Shown: positions 44,108 through 53,398 of the stretch, one piece after another
Numbering within the stretch: the stretch's first letter is position 1
Layout: each line of letters opens with the position of its first letter
Assembly: GCF_003182155.1 (NCBI RefSeq)
Contig: NZ_QGTG01000003.1
Span: 496,001 to 560,000, forward strand
Direction of reading: 5' to 3'
Source of the DNA: Chitinophaga sp. S165
GTDB taxonomy: Bacteria > Bacteroidota > Bacteroidia > Chitinophagales > Chitinophagaceae
Length of the DNA stretch: 64,000 bases
Notes under the pieces: generated by a model
The model's input: only the letters and a program-made list of their open reading frames with translations
Database searches by the model: none
What the model was told of the DNA's origin: nothing
Position numbers and translations under genes: made by a program

Positions 44108-44224
44108 TTACATCTGTTCATTGTTTGTCCCTAGTTTCCCCAGCGCTTTGCGCACAAAATGCGCAGCAAGGACCATTGAGGCAATCAGTAAACAGGCCAA
44201 TTTAAATAATAGACCAGCTTTCAT
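44108..44224 (-). CDS. Small single-helix membrane protein, 38 residues
   Basis: ATG at 44224, stop at 44108-44110. The product starts MKAGLLFKLACLLIASMVLA, one membrane helix, followed by AAHFVRKALGKLGTNNEQM. It is 34 bp downstream of the similar small ORF at 44259-44414. Both have a Met-Lys start, one helix, then a short polar tail. The pair is isolated between two terminator/promoter signals, which favours real genes. Function unknown. Confidence 0.5.
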   Translation of the reverse strand: MKAGLLFKLACLLIASMVLAAHFVRKALGKLGTNNEQM

Positions 44225-44258
44225 AGGTAAAGTCTTATTAAGAAATAACTGAATGTTG

Positions 44259-44414
44259 TTATCTCATCATCTGCCAGGAATTGAATCTTTCCAGCAATCT
44301 GATGAATTTGTTGCTTAAGCGGTTCATGGAGCGCTGCTCTTTTTTAACCATATAAGTAATGAGGAGCGCAATGGTAAGCACTGATAACAGTGTGATAAAG
44401 AATGTAGTTTTCAT
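44259..44414 (-). CDS. Small single-helix membrane protein, 51 residues
   Basis: ATG at 44414, TAA at 44259-44261. The product reads MKTTFFITLLSVLTIALLIT then YMVKKEQRSMNRLSNKFIRL and ends LLERFNSWQMMR; one membrane helix and a basic amphipathic tail. First gene of a possible two-gene unit with 44108-44224. The gap 44415-44840 contains the parE promoter and nothing else that I can support. Confidence 0.5.
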   Translation of the reverse strand: MKTTFFITLLSVLTIALLITYMVKKEQRSMNRLSNKFIRLLERFNSWQMMR

Positions 44415-44662
44415 AGATTAGGACTGAGGTTTGTTTTCAAAAAGACGACTAGTTGTAAATATAAAATATTTGATTATATAAATCGCATTTTCTGAATAAC
44501 TTTTGTGAATAAATTTTTCAGCCTCTTTGTACAATATTTTGAAGAAATTATATTTGTTTTATCCTGGTGAACCGGAAAACCATGCCTGGACTAAAAATCT
44601 CCTTTGGCAGCGCCCTCAAATAATTGTTATCCATTTATTTAAGCATAGTGTATAACTAATAC

Positions 44663-44693
44663 TTGGGATGATACGCTGAAACCTGTATTTTTG
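44663..44693 (+). promoter_or_regulatory. Promoter of the parE-parC operon
   Basis: TTG at 44663-44665, 20-bp spacer, TATTTTTG at 44686-44693. A second TAAATTTG at 44724-44731 lacks a well-spaced -33. The leader is about 140 nt. Confidence 0.5.
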
Positions 44694-44840
44694 CCAGCAA
44701 CCGGATTTTGCTAAAAGTTTTAGTAAATTTGCCTTTCCGGAAAAAATGCCCCATTTTGACTGACATTGAGGAACCTGGCGTAATGGAGGCATGGAAAGCC
44801 CGGCATTGTAACAACTGTAAATTGGAATTTCTATATAATT

Positions 44841-46739
44841 ATGGCTACTACGGATAAGAAAGATCTCTTAAACGCCTATACCGAAGATTCGATCCGGTCA
44901 CTCGACTGGCGTGAGCACATCCGCCTTCGTCCCGGGATGTATATTGGTAAGTTGGGCGATGGCTCGAGTATGGACGATGGTATCTACATTCTGTTAAAGG
45001 AGGTGGCGGACAACTGTATTGACGAGCATACCATGGGTTTCGGCAAGCAGGTGGACATCAAGGTAACTGAGCACAGTGTGACCATTCGTGACTACGGCCG
45101 CGGTATTCCGCTGGGGAAAGTGGTGGATGTGGTGAGTAAGATCAACACAGGGGCCAAGTATGATAGTAAAGCATTCCAGAAATCTGTCGGTTTGAACGGT
45201 GTGGGTACCAAGGCTGTGAACGCCTTGTCTACCTATTTCAAAGTGGAATCGATCCGTGACGGCCGCTCCAAGGTAGCGGAGTTCGAACGCGGCGTGCTGA
45301 CGAAAGAGCACAAAGAAACAGCCACAAAGGAGCCTAACGGTACACTGGTGACCTTCACGCCGGATGATACAGTTTTCCGCAATTACCGGTATATCCCTGA
45401 GTTCCTGGAAAATCAGATCTGGAACTATTGTTTCCTGAATGCTGGTCTGACCGTTAACTTCAACGGTACAAAATATGTATCCAAAAACGGCCTCCTCGAC
45501 CTCTTACAACGTAAGACCAACGAGGATGAACTGCGTTACCCGATCATTCACCTGAAAGGGGAAGATATTGAAGTGGCTATTACCCATGAGAATCAGTACG
45601 GTGAAGAATACTATTCCTTCGTGAATGGTCAGCACACCACTCAGGGCGGTACCCACCTGGCAGCCTTCCGTGAGGCATTTGTAAAGACCATCCGCGACTT
45701 CTTCAAAAAAGATTATGACGCTACGGACATCCGTGCTTCTATCTGTGCTGCTGTCTCTGTAAGAGTGCAGGAGCCGGTATTTGAGTCACAGACCAAGACC
45801 AAACTGGGCTCTCTGACCGTATACGAGAACGGACCTTCCATGAAGGCGTTCGTACTGGACTTCCTGTCTAAGCACCTGGACGACTTCCTGCATAAGAACC
45901 CTACCACAGCAGAGTCTTTAAAGAAACGTATTGAGCAGAGTGAGCGTGAACGTAAGGAACTGGCCGGTATCAAAAAGCTGGCGAATGAAAGGGCTAAGAA
46001 AGCAAACCTGCACAACCGTAAGTTACGTGACTGCCGTATACACCTGAACGAAGAGGTGAGTGGCAAAGACAAGAATGACATGGAAACCAAACGTCTGAAT
46101 ACAACCATCTTCATTACGGAAGGTGACTCAGCGAGCGGTTCCATCACCAAGTCACGTAATGTGGAAACCCAGGCTGTATTCAGTCTGAGGGGTAAACCAC
46201 TGAACTGTTTCGGTCTGACGAAAAAGATCGTTTACGAGAACGAAGAATTCAACCTGCTGCAACATGCATTGAATATAGAAGAAGGGCTGGAAGGCCTGCG
46301 TTATAACAGGATCGTGGTAGCAACAGATGCCGACGTGGACGGTATGCACATCCGCCTGTTATTACTCACCTTCTTCCTGCAGTTCTTCCCTGACCTGGTA
46401 AAGAATGGTCACCTGTATATCCTGGAGACACCGTTGTTCCGTGTGCGTAATAAGCAGCAGACCATCTATTGTTACAGTGATGAGGAAAGACAGAAAGCCA
46501 TCAAAAAGCTGGGTAACAAACCTGAGATCACCCGTTTTAAAGGTCTTGGTGAGATCTCGCCACAGGAGTTCGGGACTTTCATCAATGAAGACATGAAAGT
46601 AGAACCGGTGATCCTGTCTAAAGACACACATATCCAGAAGCTGCTGGAATATTATATGGGCAAGAACACGCAGACAAGACAGGAATTCATTATCAGTAAC
46701 CTGCGTTACGAGAAGGACCTGGTAGAGGAAGCGGAATAA
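44841..46739 (+). CDS. parE: DNA topoisomerase IV subunit B (ParE-type)
   Basis: ATPase and TOPRIM subunit of the type IIA topoisomerase that decatenates chromosomes. In order: GHKL ATPase with IRLRPGMYIGKLGDGS, EVADNCIDEH and VGLNGVGTKAVNALS; transducer; TOPRIM with ITEGDSASGSITKSR and TDADVDGMHIRLLL; C-terminal GRF-type end. The 632-residue size fits ParE/GyrB. It is called ParE because the parC gene lies in the same operon. DUF1835 and a cupin gene sit between them. Confidence 0.93.
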   Translation: MATTDKKDLLNAYTEDSIRSLDWREHIRLRPGMYIGKLGDGSSMDDGIYILLKEVADNCIDEHTMGFGKQVDIKVTEHSVTIRDYGRGIPLGKVVDVVSKINTGAKYDSKAFQKSVGLNGVGTKAVNALSTYFKVESIRDGRSKVAEFERGVLTKEHKETATKEPNGTLVTFTPDDTVFRNYRYIPEFLENQIWNYCFLNAGLTVNFNGTKYVSKNGLLDLLQRKTNEDELRYPIIHLKGEDIEVAITHENQYGEEYYSFVNGQHTTQGGTHLAAFREAFVKTIRDFFKKDYDATDIRASICAAVSVRVQEPVFESQTKTKLGSLTVYENGPSMKAFVLDFLSKHLDDFLHKNPTTAESLKKRIEQSERERKELAGIKKLANERAKKANLHNRKLRDCRIHLNEEVSGKDKNDMETKRLNTTIFITEGDSASGSITKSRNVETQAVFSLRGKPLNCFGLTKKIVYENEEFNLLQHALNIEEGLEGLRYNRIVVATDADVDGMHIRLLLLTFFLQFFPDLVKNGHLYILETPLFRVRNKQQTIYCYSDEERQKAIKKLGNKPEITRFKGLGEISPQEFGTFINEDMKVEPVILSKDTHIQKLLEYYMGKNTQTRQEFIISNLRYEKDLVEEAE

Positions 46740-46782
46740 GCGTGGAAGCAGGTATTTAAATCAGCATTATTTAAGATAATCA

Positions 46783-47643
46783 ATGGCACTGTTACATATC
46801 GTTTTCGGTGAATCATCCGCTACGGCACTAGCCGCAGCATTTGAACTGGATGAGCAGCTGAAAGGAGACATACTTTACTTTGAAGATGACCTGTCCGTAG
46901 GTCCTCTTTTTATCCTTGACACCAAAGACGGTCAGAATGCCCGTAAACAATGGTGGATGCAGCTGGCAGGCATACAACCGCAGCCGGTAGCAGAAGGCGC
47001 TCCCGAGACACAGGCGCCTGCAGCTGTAGCGGCCGTGGCTGAAGAAGGAGCAGGCGACCAGGAGAAGTTCCGGCAGCTGAAAGCCCTGCTGAAATCAGCA
47101 CCTGAACAGGAAGTATATATATGGGCCGGGCAGAACGCCAGGGATGTATGCGGATATTACTGGCTGGTGAGCCAACTATATGATTTTTCCGGACGTATTC
47201 ACATCATCTACCTCAATAATCTTCCCTTCCTCAATGAAAAGGGAAGCGTATTTTATCCCACGCACCTTCATCAGATCCTGGCAAAAGAATTCCTGAAAGC
47301 AAAGAAACTGGCAAGACCAATTTCCCTGGCGGAATATGAGCTGGATGGCGACGAGTGGAGCAGGATGATGAATGAGAATGGCGGCATCCGTTTGCTGGAA
47401 GGTGGTAAGAAGATCAAAGGTGAACCTGCGACTTTTTACGATAAAGAACTGGTACAACAAACTACTGCCGAGTTCCAGAAAGCATCTAAAGTAGTAGGAC
47501 TAGTGACAGGGAAACTGAAGTATCCGGTAATGGACCAGTTCCTCGGATGGCGATTGAAAGAGCTGATCAAACAGGGAAAACTGGAGAGCAAGGGAGAACT
47601 GAAGACGATTAAGGATTTTGAAATAAAACTGCCGACAGAATAA
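46783..47643 (+). CDS. DUF1835/DUF3658-type protein
   Basis: A 286-residue cytoplasmic protein. It starts MALLHIVFGESSATALAAAF and continues DILYFEDDLSVGPLFIL, the DUF1835 signature. A low-complexity Ala/Glu/Pro segment (about residues 65-90) divides it, then IYIWAGQNARDVCGYYWL-like strands and a C-terminal helical part. No function is known for DUF1835. It is 43 bp after parE and 34 bp before the cupin gene, so it is co-transcribed with the topoisomerase genes. Confidence 0.8.
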   Translation: MALLHIVFGESSATALAAAFELDEQLKGDILYFEDDLSVGPLFILDTKDGQNARKQWWMQLAGIQPQPVAEGAPETQAPAAVAAVAEEGAGDQEKFRQLKALLKSAPEQEVYIWAGQNARDVCGYYWLVSQLYDFSGRIHIIYLNNLPFLNEKGSVFYPTHLHQILAKEFLKAKKLARPISLAEYELDGDEWSRMMNENGGIRLLEGGKKIKGEPATFYDKELVQQTTAEFQKASKVVGLVTGKLKYPVMDQFLGWRLKELIKQGKLESKGELKTIKDFEIKLPTE

Positions 47644-47677
47644 GCAGTTAAATTATAACCGTTCAATTACCTGATAC

Positions 47678-48076
47678 ATGATAAAAGTAACGCCTGTGCA
47701 GCTGGTGGGAGAAGATGAAAGAGGTAGTAACTACGAGTGGAATACAGACCGTAGCGGTGATTTCATTCTATGTTGCCGGAAAGCAGGCAGTAGCAGCGGA
47801 CAACATTATCATGAAGGAAAAGCGGATTATAAGAATCCGGAGGTCCTGTACCTGATAAGCGGTAAAGCAGCAATGGACTGGTGCCCTCTTGGCGGTAGTA
47901 AAATTGAGACCGTAGAGCTGGAAGCGCCTGCCAGAATAGAGGTGCCTGTCAACGTATGGCATCAGCTGATAGCAGTGACCGACTGCTGCTTTATTGAACT
48001 GAATTCCATGGCTGACGTAAGGAAAGATTCCGTACGCATCTGGAGAGATGAATTTGAAAAGATGATCAATAAATAA
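47678..48076 (+). CDS. Small cupin protein
   Basis: A 132-residue single-domain cupin. HYHEGKADYKNPEVLYLISG carries the His/Glu/Glu-type motif 1 and PVNVWHQLIAVTDC the motif 2 His. The metal and substrate are unknown. The stop codon is 4 bp before the parC ATG, so translation is probably linked. Alternatives include a mannose-6-phosphate isomerase-like or sensory cupin. Confidence 0.78.
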   Translation: MIKVTPVQLVGEDERGSNYEWNTDRSGDFILCCRKAGSSSGQHYHEGKADYKNPEVLYLISGKAAMDWCPLGGSKIETVELEAPARIEVPVNVWHQLIAVTDCCFIELNSMADVRKDSVRIWRDEFEKMINK

Positions 48077-48080
48077 GATT

Positions 48081-50612
48081 ATGAGCGACATCGATAATAC
48101 ACAACCGACAGACGAATCATTACATAACATCCTCCACCTGGGGGGCATGTATGAGAACTGGTTCCTGGATTACGCTTCCTACGTGATCCTGGAGCGTGCG
48201 GTACCTAGCGTGGAAGATGGTTTAAAGCCCGTTCAGCGCCGTATCCTGCATGCTATGAAGGAAATGGACGACGGCCGTTTTAATAAAGTGGCGAACGTGA
48301 TAGGTTCTACCATGCAGTTCCATCCGCATGGAGACGCCTCTATCGGCGATGCCATCGTTAACCTCGGACAAAAAGACCTGCTGATCGATACCCAGGGTAA
48401 CTGGGGGGACGTACGTACGGGTGATGACGCCGCTGCTGCACGTTACATTGAGGCACGTTTGTCCAAATTTGCACTGGATGTAGCCTTCAATCCGAAAACC
48501 ACACAATGGCAACAGAGCTATGATGGCCGTAAGAACGAACCATTGTCCCTGCCAATGAAGTTCCCGCTGCTGCTGGCACAGGGAGCCGAAGGTATTGCTG
48601 TAGGATTATCTACCAAAATATTACCACACAACTTTATAGAGCTGCTTGAAGCTTCGATCAAATACCTGAGAGGAAAGAAGTTTGAATTGTTCCCGGACTT
48701 CCCTACAGGCGGTATGATAGACGCTGCAAACTACAATGATGGTAAACGCGGCGGTAAAGTACGTGTACGTGCACATATTGAAGAGAAAGACAAGAAAACC
48801 CTGCTGATCAAAGACGTACCGTATGGCATTACAACGACTGCCCTGATGGAGTCTATCGTAAAAGCCAATGATAACGGTAAGATCAAGATCAAGAAGGTAG
48901 TTGACAACACAGCGAAAGACGTAGAAATAGAAGTGCAGCTGGCGCCAGGTATCTCTCCGGATATCACTATCGACGCCCTGTACGCTTTCACAGACTGTGA
49001 GATCTCTATTTCACCGAATGCGTGTGTGATCATCGAAGATAAACCACGCTTCCTGACAGTAAGCGAACTGCTGAAATACTCTGCAGACTTTACACAGGAA
49101 CTGCTGAAACGTGAGCTGGAAATAAGACTGCAGGAACTGCAGGATAAATGGCATTATACATCCCTGGAAAAGATCTTCTTTGAAAAGGGCATCTATAAGG
49201 AGCTGGAGCAGAAACACAAGGATTGGGAAGCAGTGATCGTGGCAATCGACAAAGGATTTGCCCCTTACAAGAAGAACCTGAAGAGGGAGATCACCCGCGA
49301 AGATATCCTGAAGCTGACAGAAAAGCCTGTACGCCGTATCTACAGACTGGATATCAACGAACTGAATGAACAGATCAAAGCGATAGAGGCTGATATCAAA
49401 CAGGTGAAACATGACCTGGCTAACCTGGTTGACTTCACCGTAACTTATTACGAAGGACTGCTGAAGAAATATGGTAAAGGCCGTGAGCGTATCACTGAGA
49501 TCAAGACCTTCGATACCATCCAGGTACAGCAGGTGGCGATTGCCAATGCCAAGATCTATGTGAACAGGGCAGATGGTTTTATCGGTACATCCTTGAAGAA
49601 AGATGAGTTTGTGGCAGATTGTTCTGATCTGGACAATATCATCATCTTCCGCAGAGATGGTAAAATGATCATTACCAAAGTGGCGGATAAAGTATTCGTA
49701 GGTAAGGATATCATTCATATCGACATCTTCAGGAAGAACGACGAACGTACTACCTATAACATGATCTATGTGGATGGCAAAACCGGTATGAGTTATGCCA
49801 AACGCTTTAACGTAACAGGTATCACGCGTGATAAGGAATATGACCTGACCATCAAGGGAGAGAAGAACTCGAAGGTGCATTACTTTACTGCCAATCCGAA
49901 CGGGGAGGCTGAAGTAGTGAGCATCCGGTTAAGTCCTAACTGTGCGGCAAGGAATAAAGAGTTTGACCTGTATTTTGAGACCATCGCCATCAAAGGGCGT
50001 AACTCACAAGGTAACCAGGTAACCAAATACCCGATCCGCAGTGTGAAGTTCAAAGAGAAAGGCGTTTCTACACTCTCCGGACAGAAGATCTGGTACGATA
50101 CCGAGGTGGGTCGTCTGAACACTGAAGAAAGAGGCGTTTATATCGGTTCTTTTGAAGGGGATGATAAGATCTTCGTAGCGTTCAAGAACGGTACTTATGA
50201 GCTGACCAACTTTGAGCTGACGAACCGTTATGATCCGAATGAGCTGGTTTATATCGAGAAGTTCAATCCTGAAAAGATCGTTTCTGCTATCTACTTTGAC
50301 GCAGACAAGAAACAGTTCAATGCCAAACGTTTCAAGATCGAGACGCAGACAATGAACAACAAGTTCCTGTTCATCAAAGAAGGCGCTGGTAACTACCTGG
50401 AAATGATCACCACTCATGCAGAACCAGTTGTGCTGTTGAGAACAGGCAAGAAACGGAATCCGGAAGAGGAGGAAGTGGACCTGGCTGAATTTGTAGAGGT
50501 GACAGGTTACAGAACTGTCGGTACACGTATTGCCGGAGAAGAACTGATCAGTGCCGAACTGGCGACTGAGGAGGAAGAACCGGACGAAGGAGTACAGGGA
50601 GAATTATTCTGA
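48081..50612 (+). CDS. parC: DNA topoisomerase IV subunit A (ParC-type)
   Basis: DNA-cleaving subunit of topoisomerase IV, 843 residues. The catalytic tyrosine is Tyr122 in AARYIEARLSKF; nearby are VEDGLKPVQRRILHAM and the quinolone-region HPHGDASIGDAIV. The C-terminal half has the beta-pinwheel-like strands (IIIFRRDGKMIITKVADKVF). The C-terminus ends in a Glu-rich tail. Last gene of the four-gene operon, with a terminator 22 bp on. Confidence 0.94.
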   Translation: MSDIDNTQPTDESLHNILHLGGMYENWFLDYASYVILERAVPSVEDGLKPVQRRILHAMKEMDDGRFNKVANVIGSTMQFHPHGDASIGDAIVNLGQKDLLIDTQGNWGDVRTGDDAAAARYIEARLSKFALDVAFNPKTTQWQQSYDGRKNEPLSLPMKFPLLLAQGAEGIAVGLSTKILPHNFIELLEASIKYLRGKKFELFPDFPTGGMIDAANYNDGKRGGKVRVRAHIEEKDKKTLLIKDVPYGITTTALMESIVKANDNGKIKIKKVVDNTAKDVEIEVQLAPGISPDITIDALYAFTDCEISISPNACVIIEDKPRFLTVSELLKYSADFTQELLKRELEIRLQELQDKWHYTSLEKIFFEKGIYKELEQKHKDWEAVIVAIDKGFAPYKKNLKREITREDILKLTEKPVRRIYRLDINELNEQIKAIEADIKQVKHDLANLVDFTVTYYEGLLKKYGKGRERITEIKTFDTIQVQQVAIANAKIYVNRADGFIGTSLKKDEFVADCSDLDNIIIFRRDGKMIITKVADKVFVGKDIIHIDIFRKNDERTTYNMIYVDGKTGMSYAKRFNVTGITRDKEYDLTIKGEKNSKVHYFTANPNGEAEVVSIRLSPNCAARNKEFDLYFETIAIKGRNSQGNQVTKYPIRSVKFKEKGVSTLSGQKIWYDTEVGRLNTEERGVYIGSFEGDDKIFVAFKNGTYELTNFELTNRYDPNELVYIEKFNPEKIVSAIYFDADKKQFNAKRFKIETQTMNNKFLFIKEGAGNYLEMITTHAEPVVLLRTGKKRNPEEEEVDLAEFVEVTGYRTVGTRIAGEELISAELATEEEEPDEGVQGELF

Positions 50613-50634
50613 TAATATCTTATCAAACTATAGT

Positions 50635-50665
50635 AGCCGTCTCGCATTCTGCGGGACGGCTTTTT
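50635..50665 (+). terminator. Terminator of the parE-parC operon
   Basis: Stem AGCCGTCTCGC (50635-50645) with GCGGGACGGCT (50651-50661), 5-nt loop and a T-run. Confidence 0.88.
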
Positions 50666-50725
50666 AATTAATTAGGATTAACAACAGGGCTTATTTAAAT
50701 TGGAAATAGGTTAATTATAGGTCCA

Positions 50726-53341
50726 ATGAAACAAGTCATGCTATGGCTGCTCCCACTGCTCGGAGCATTGCCTTCACGTGCGCAGGAGCGCAACAATCAC
50801 CCATTCAAAGTATTCAGCAGGTATGATTACTACCTGTCGCCACAGACCGGTAGTGTTGTTGGTGTGATTCCTGACAGTTTACAGGCGTCGGAATACCAGC
50901 TTGTGTTATTCCATAATGGAAAGGAACTGAGCCGTAGTACCGGTGCTACGGGGCATTGGGTTGCAGCGTCTGTAACGGGACTCTCGGCCGGTATAAATAG
51001 CCTGCAATACCAGGTGTTACATGGACAGATAATCGCAGATAGCGGTAGTGTTACCATCAGGCAGTTAGCGGCCAAGAATAATGCGGTGCAGATAGACCGC
51101 CTGACAGGTGGTTTGATAGCTGATGGACTGCCGTTCTTTCCTTTTGGTTTCTATTGTGTAGGCGTCGGAGATCTTGCTGAGACGGAAGTAGCGCATGGCT
51201 TCAATCTGATCGGAACTTACCAGAGTAACCTGGCGGCCACTTTCGGAGAGCGTAAGGCTTATATGGACCGTTGCGCACAGCTGGGTGTACGGGTGAATTA
51301 TGGGGTGAACTCCCTGGTGGGAGGCGGTCATAACGGAGCTAAAGGGCTGGATATGACAGAAGACGAAAAGCTGGCCATATTAAAAAGTGAGGTGCTGGCA
51401 TTTAAAGACCATCCGGCTTTACTGGCATGGTATATTAATGACGAACCGGATGGACAGGGAAGACCTCCGGCAGTACTAGAAAAGGCATACCAGCTTATTA
51501 AGGAGCTGGACCCGTATCACCCCGTGTCGGTGGTATTCATGATGCCGCAGAAGATCAATGACTTCCGCAACACGATGGATATTGCCATGACGGATCCTTA
51601 TCCTATACCGGGGCCGGCAGATAAGGTCGCAGAAGATGTGAAAGTGATCCACAGCAAGCTGCAATATGAGAAGTCTGTGTGGCTGGTACCACAAGCTTTC
51701 GGTGGACAGGAAATGTGGTCCCGCGAACCAACAGCCGCGGAAATACGTGTAATGACCTATATGGGGCTTGTAAACGGAGCGAAAGGCATTCAGTATTACG
51801 TACATGCTCCCGGTAACCTGAACCCGCAATCCGTTTCCGCATGGTCCGCCTGTAGCGATATGGCGGTGGAAACGGCACAGATGACACCTTTCCTGTTATC
51901 TGCTGATGCTGCGCCGGTTGTGCATAGTGATGACCGCACTATTTTGACGAAAGCATTTCAATATAAAGGAAACCTGTTGATCCTCGCGGTCAACAACGAG
52001 AATAAGCCGAAGACATTATCCCTGCAAGCAGATGTCAAAGACGGTGCGTTGTCTTCCCAGGCGGAGCTTTGGTTTGAGAACAGGACAGTTCCATTTGCAG
52101 CAGGGAATATCTCAGATATCATTGATGCCTACAGCACCCGTGTATACCTGGTGCGGGCTGGTGGTGACACATCGTCATCCTTATTGTATGCAGGCAATCT
52201 GACGCTGAACCCCGGGTTTGAAAAGGTAGTCAGTCCTGGCCTGCCCATCGGCTCTAATGTGAAGAGTACGTCCAGGAGTAAGGCTGATGCCGGTGCTACC
52301 TTCTTTGCCGATTCCAGGACGAGCATGGAAGGAATGTTCAGCTTGCGGTTAACCACTCCAACAGACAGTGGAGGAAATAAGATCCGGTTGGTGCCTATGG
52401 TGATCAATGCAGGTAACAGTTATACCGTGTCTGTATGGGCAAAGGCAAGGGTGCAGGAGAAGATGCCTTCCTTCAGGATGACGATGGAAGCGGCAGAACA
52501 GGACCATGCATTCAAACTAGGCACTGACTGGAAGAAATACAACTTTACATTCCGCGCCAACACTTCATCAACCAATGCGATCCTGACACTGGAAGTGCCT
52601 GATCAGGGGATTGCCTGGTTTGATCTGTTACAGGTGTGCCCTGATCCGGTGATCCGTTATGAGATCAATGCTGATCATACTGCTACTGTTAATATCAGCA
52701 GCAGCAGTAAAGACAATGAACTGCGATATGCTGTGGACCGTATGCCTGATGCGGGATCGCCTGTATATCATTCACCGTTAAAGATCAATACTGCCAGCAC
52801 CGTATATGCGGGACTGTTTGAGAAAGGGAAGCTGATAGCGGGCAGTCAGGCGTTCATCCCGGTGAATAAGGCGCTGGGCAAACCTGTGACGCTGGAAACA
52901 CCTTTTCATCCTGTTTATCCTGCTGCAGGTGCGGCGACGCTGACAGACGGCATCATGGGTACGACAGCATTTAAAGATGGCCGCTGGCTGGGCTTCTCCG
53001 GGAAAGATATACATGCAACAATTGATATGCAGGCTGTAGGAAGTATCGGAAATGTGAAAGTGAATTTCCTGGCAGATCCAAACAGCGGTATTTTCCTGCC
53101 TTCAGAAGTATCAGTATATGTATCTGTTGATGGTAAGAAATATGAATTGGCAGGTACTGAAAAGAACGGGAAAGGATCAGTGAGGGGAGAGCCATACCTG
53201 CGATCATTCCAGGTCAATGTAAAGAACAAGAAAGCTCGTTATATCCGTTTCATCGCCAAAACGATCGGTACTATTCCGGATGGCTATCTGTTTAAGGGCA
53301 GTACTTCCTGGTTATTTGTGGACGAGGTGCTGGTACAATAA
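50726..53341 (+). CDS. Secreted glycoside hydrolase-like protein with discoidin domain
   Basis: An 871-residue exported protein. Signal peptide (residues 3-19), then an Ig-like strand part to about 120. A TIM-barrel GH core follows (FPFGFYCVGVGDLAET, AWYINDEPDGQGRP, IAMTDPYPIPGPADK), with Glu in INDEPDG a candidate acid/base as in clan GH-A enzymes. Next are a carbohydrate-binding-like sandwich (residues about 480-640) and a C-terminal F5/8 type C (discoidin) domain (LTDGIMGTTAFKDGRWLGF), a set often seen in GH20-type and other secreted glycosidases. The exact family and substrate are not clear. Single gene with terminator. Confidence 0.78.
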   Translation: MKQVMLWLLPLLGALPSRAQERNNHPFKVFSRYDYYLSPQTGSVVGVIPDSLQASEYQLVLFHNGKELSRSTGATGHWVAASVTGLSAGINSLQYQVLHGQIIADSGSVTIRQLAAKNNAVQIDRLTGGLIADGLPFFPFGFYCVGVGDLAETEVAHGFNLIGTYQSNLAATFGERKAYMDRCAQLGVRVNYGVNSLVGGGHNGAKGLDMTEDEKLAILKSEVLAFKDHPALLAWYINDEPDGQGRPPAVLEKAYQLIKELDPYHPVSVVFMMPQKINDFRNTMDIAMTDPYPIPGPADKVAEDVKVIHSKLQYEKSVWLVPQAFGGQEMWSREPTAAEIRVMTYMGLVNGAKGIQYYVHAPGNLNPQSVSAWSACSDMAVETAQMTPFLLSADAAPVVHSDDRTILTKAFQYKGNLLILAVNNENKPKTLSLQADVKDGALSSQAELWFENRTVPFAAGNISDIIDAYSTRVYLVRAGGDTSSSLLYAGNLTLNPGFEKVVSPGLPIGSNVKSTSRSKADAGATFFADSRTSMEGMFSLRLTTPTDSGGNKIRLVPMVINAGNSYTVSVWAKARVQEKMPSFRMTMEAAEQDHAFKLGTDWKKYNFTFRANTSSTNAILTLEVPDQGIAWFDLLQVCPDPVIRYEINADHTATVNISSSSKDNELRYAVDRMPDAGSPVYHSPLKINTASTVYAGLFEKGKLIAGSQAFIPVNKALGKPVTLETPFHPVYPAAGAATLTDGIMGTTAFKDGRWLGFSGKDIHATIDMQAVGSIGNVKVNFLADPNSGIFLPSEVSVYVSVDGKKYELAGTEKNGKGSVRGEPYLRSFQVNVKNKKARYIRFIAKTIGTIPDGYLFKGSTSWLFVDEVLVQ

Positions 53342-53361
53342 TGCAAAAGGGATCAGATATA

Positions 53362-53395
53362 ATAAAGGCGGACCGTTTGTATGGTCCGCCTTTAT
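53362..53395. terminator. Bidirectional terminator between the glycosidase and the next gene
   Basis: Perfect 13-bp stem (53362-53374 with 53383-53395) and 8-nt loop, A-rich on one side and T-rich on the other, between convergent genes. Confidence 0.88.
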
Positions 53396-53398
53396 CAT

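Noticed and set aside
49011..49880. 289-residue open frame on the minus strand inside parC
   Set aside because: It is the antisense shadow of a well supported gene with clear motifs; composition is unlike the other proteins.
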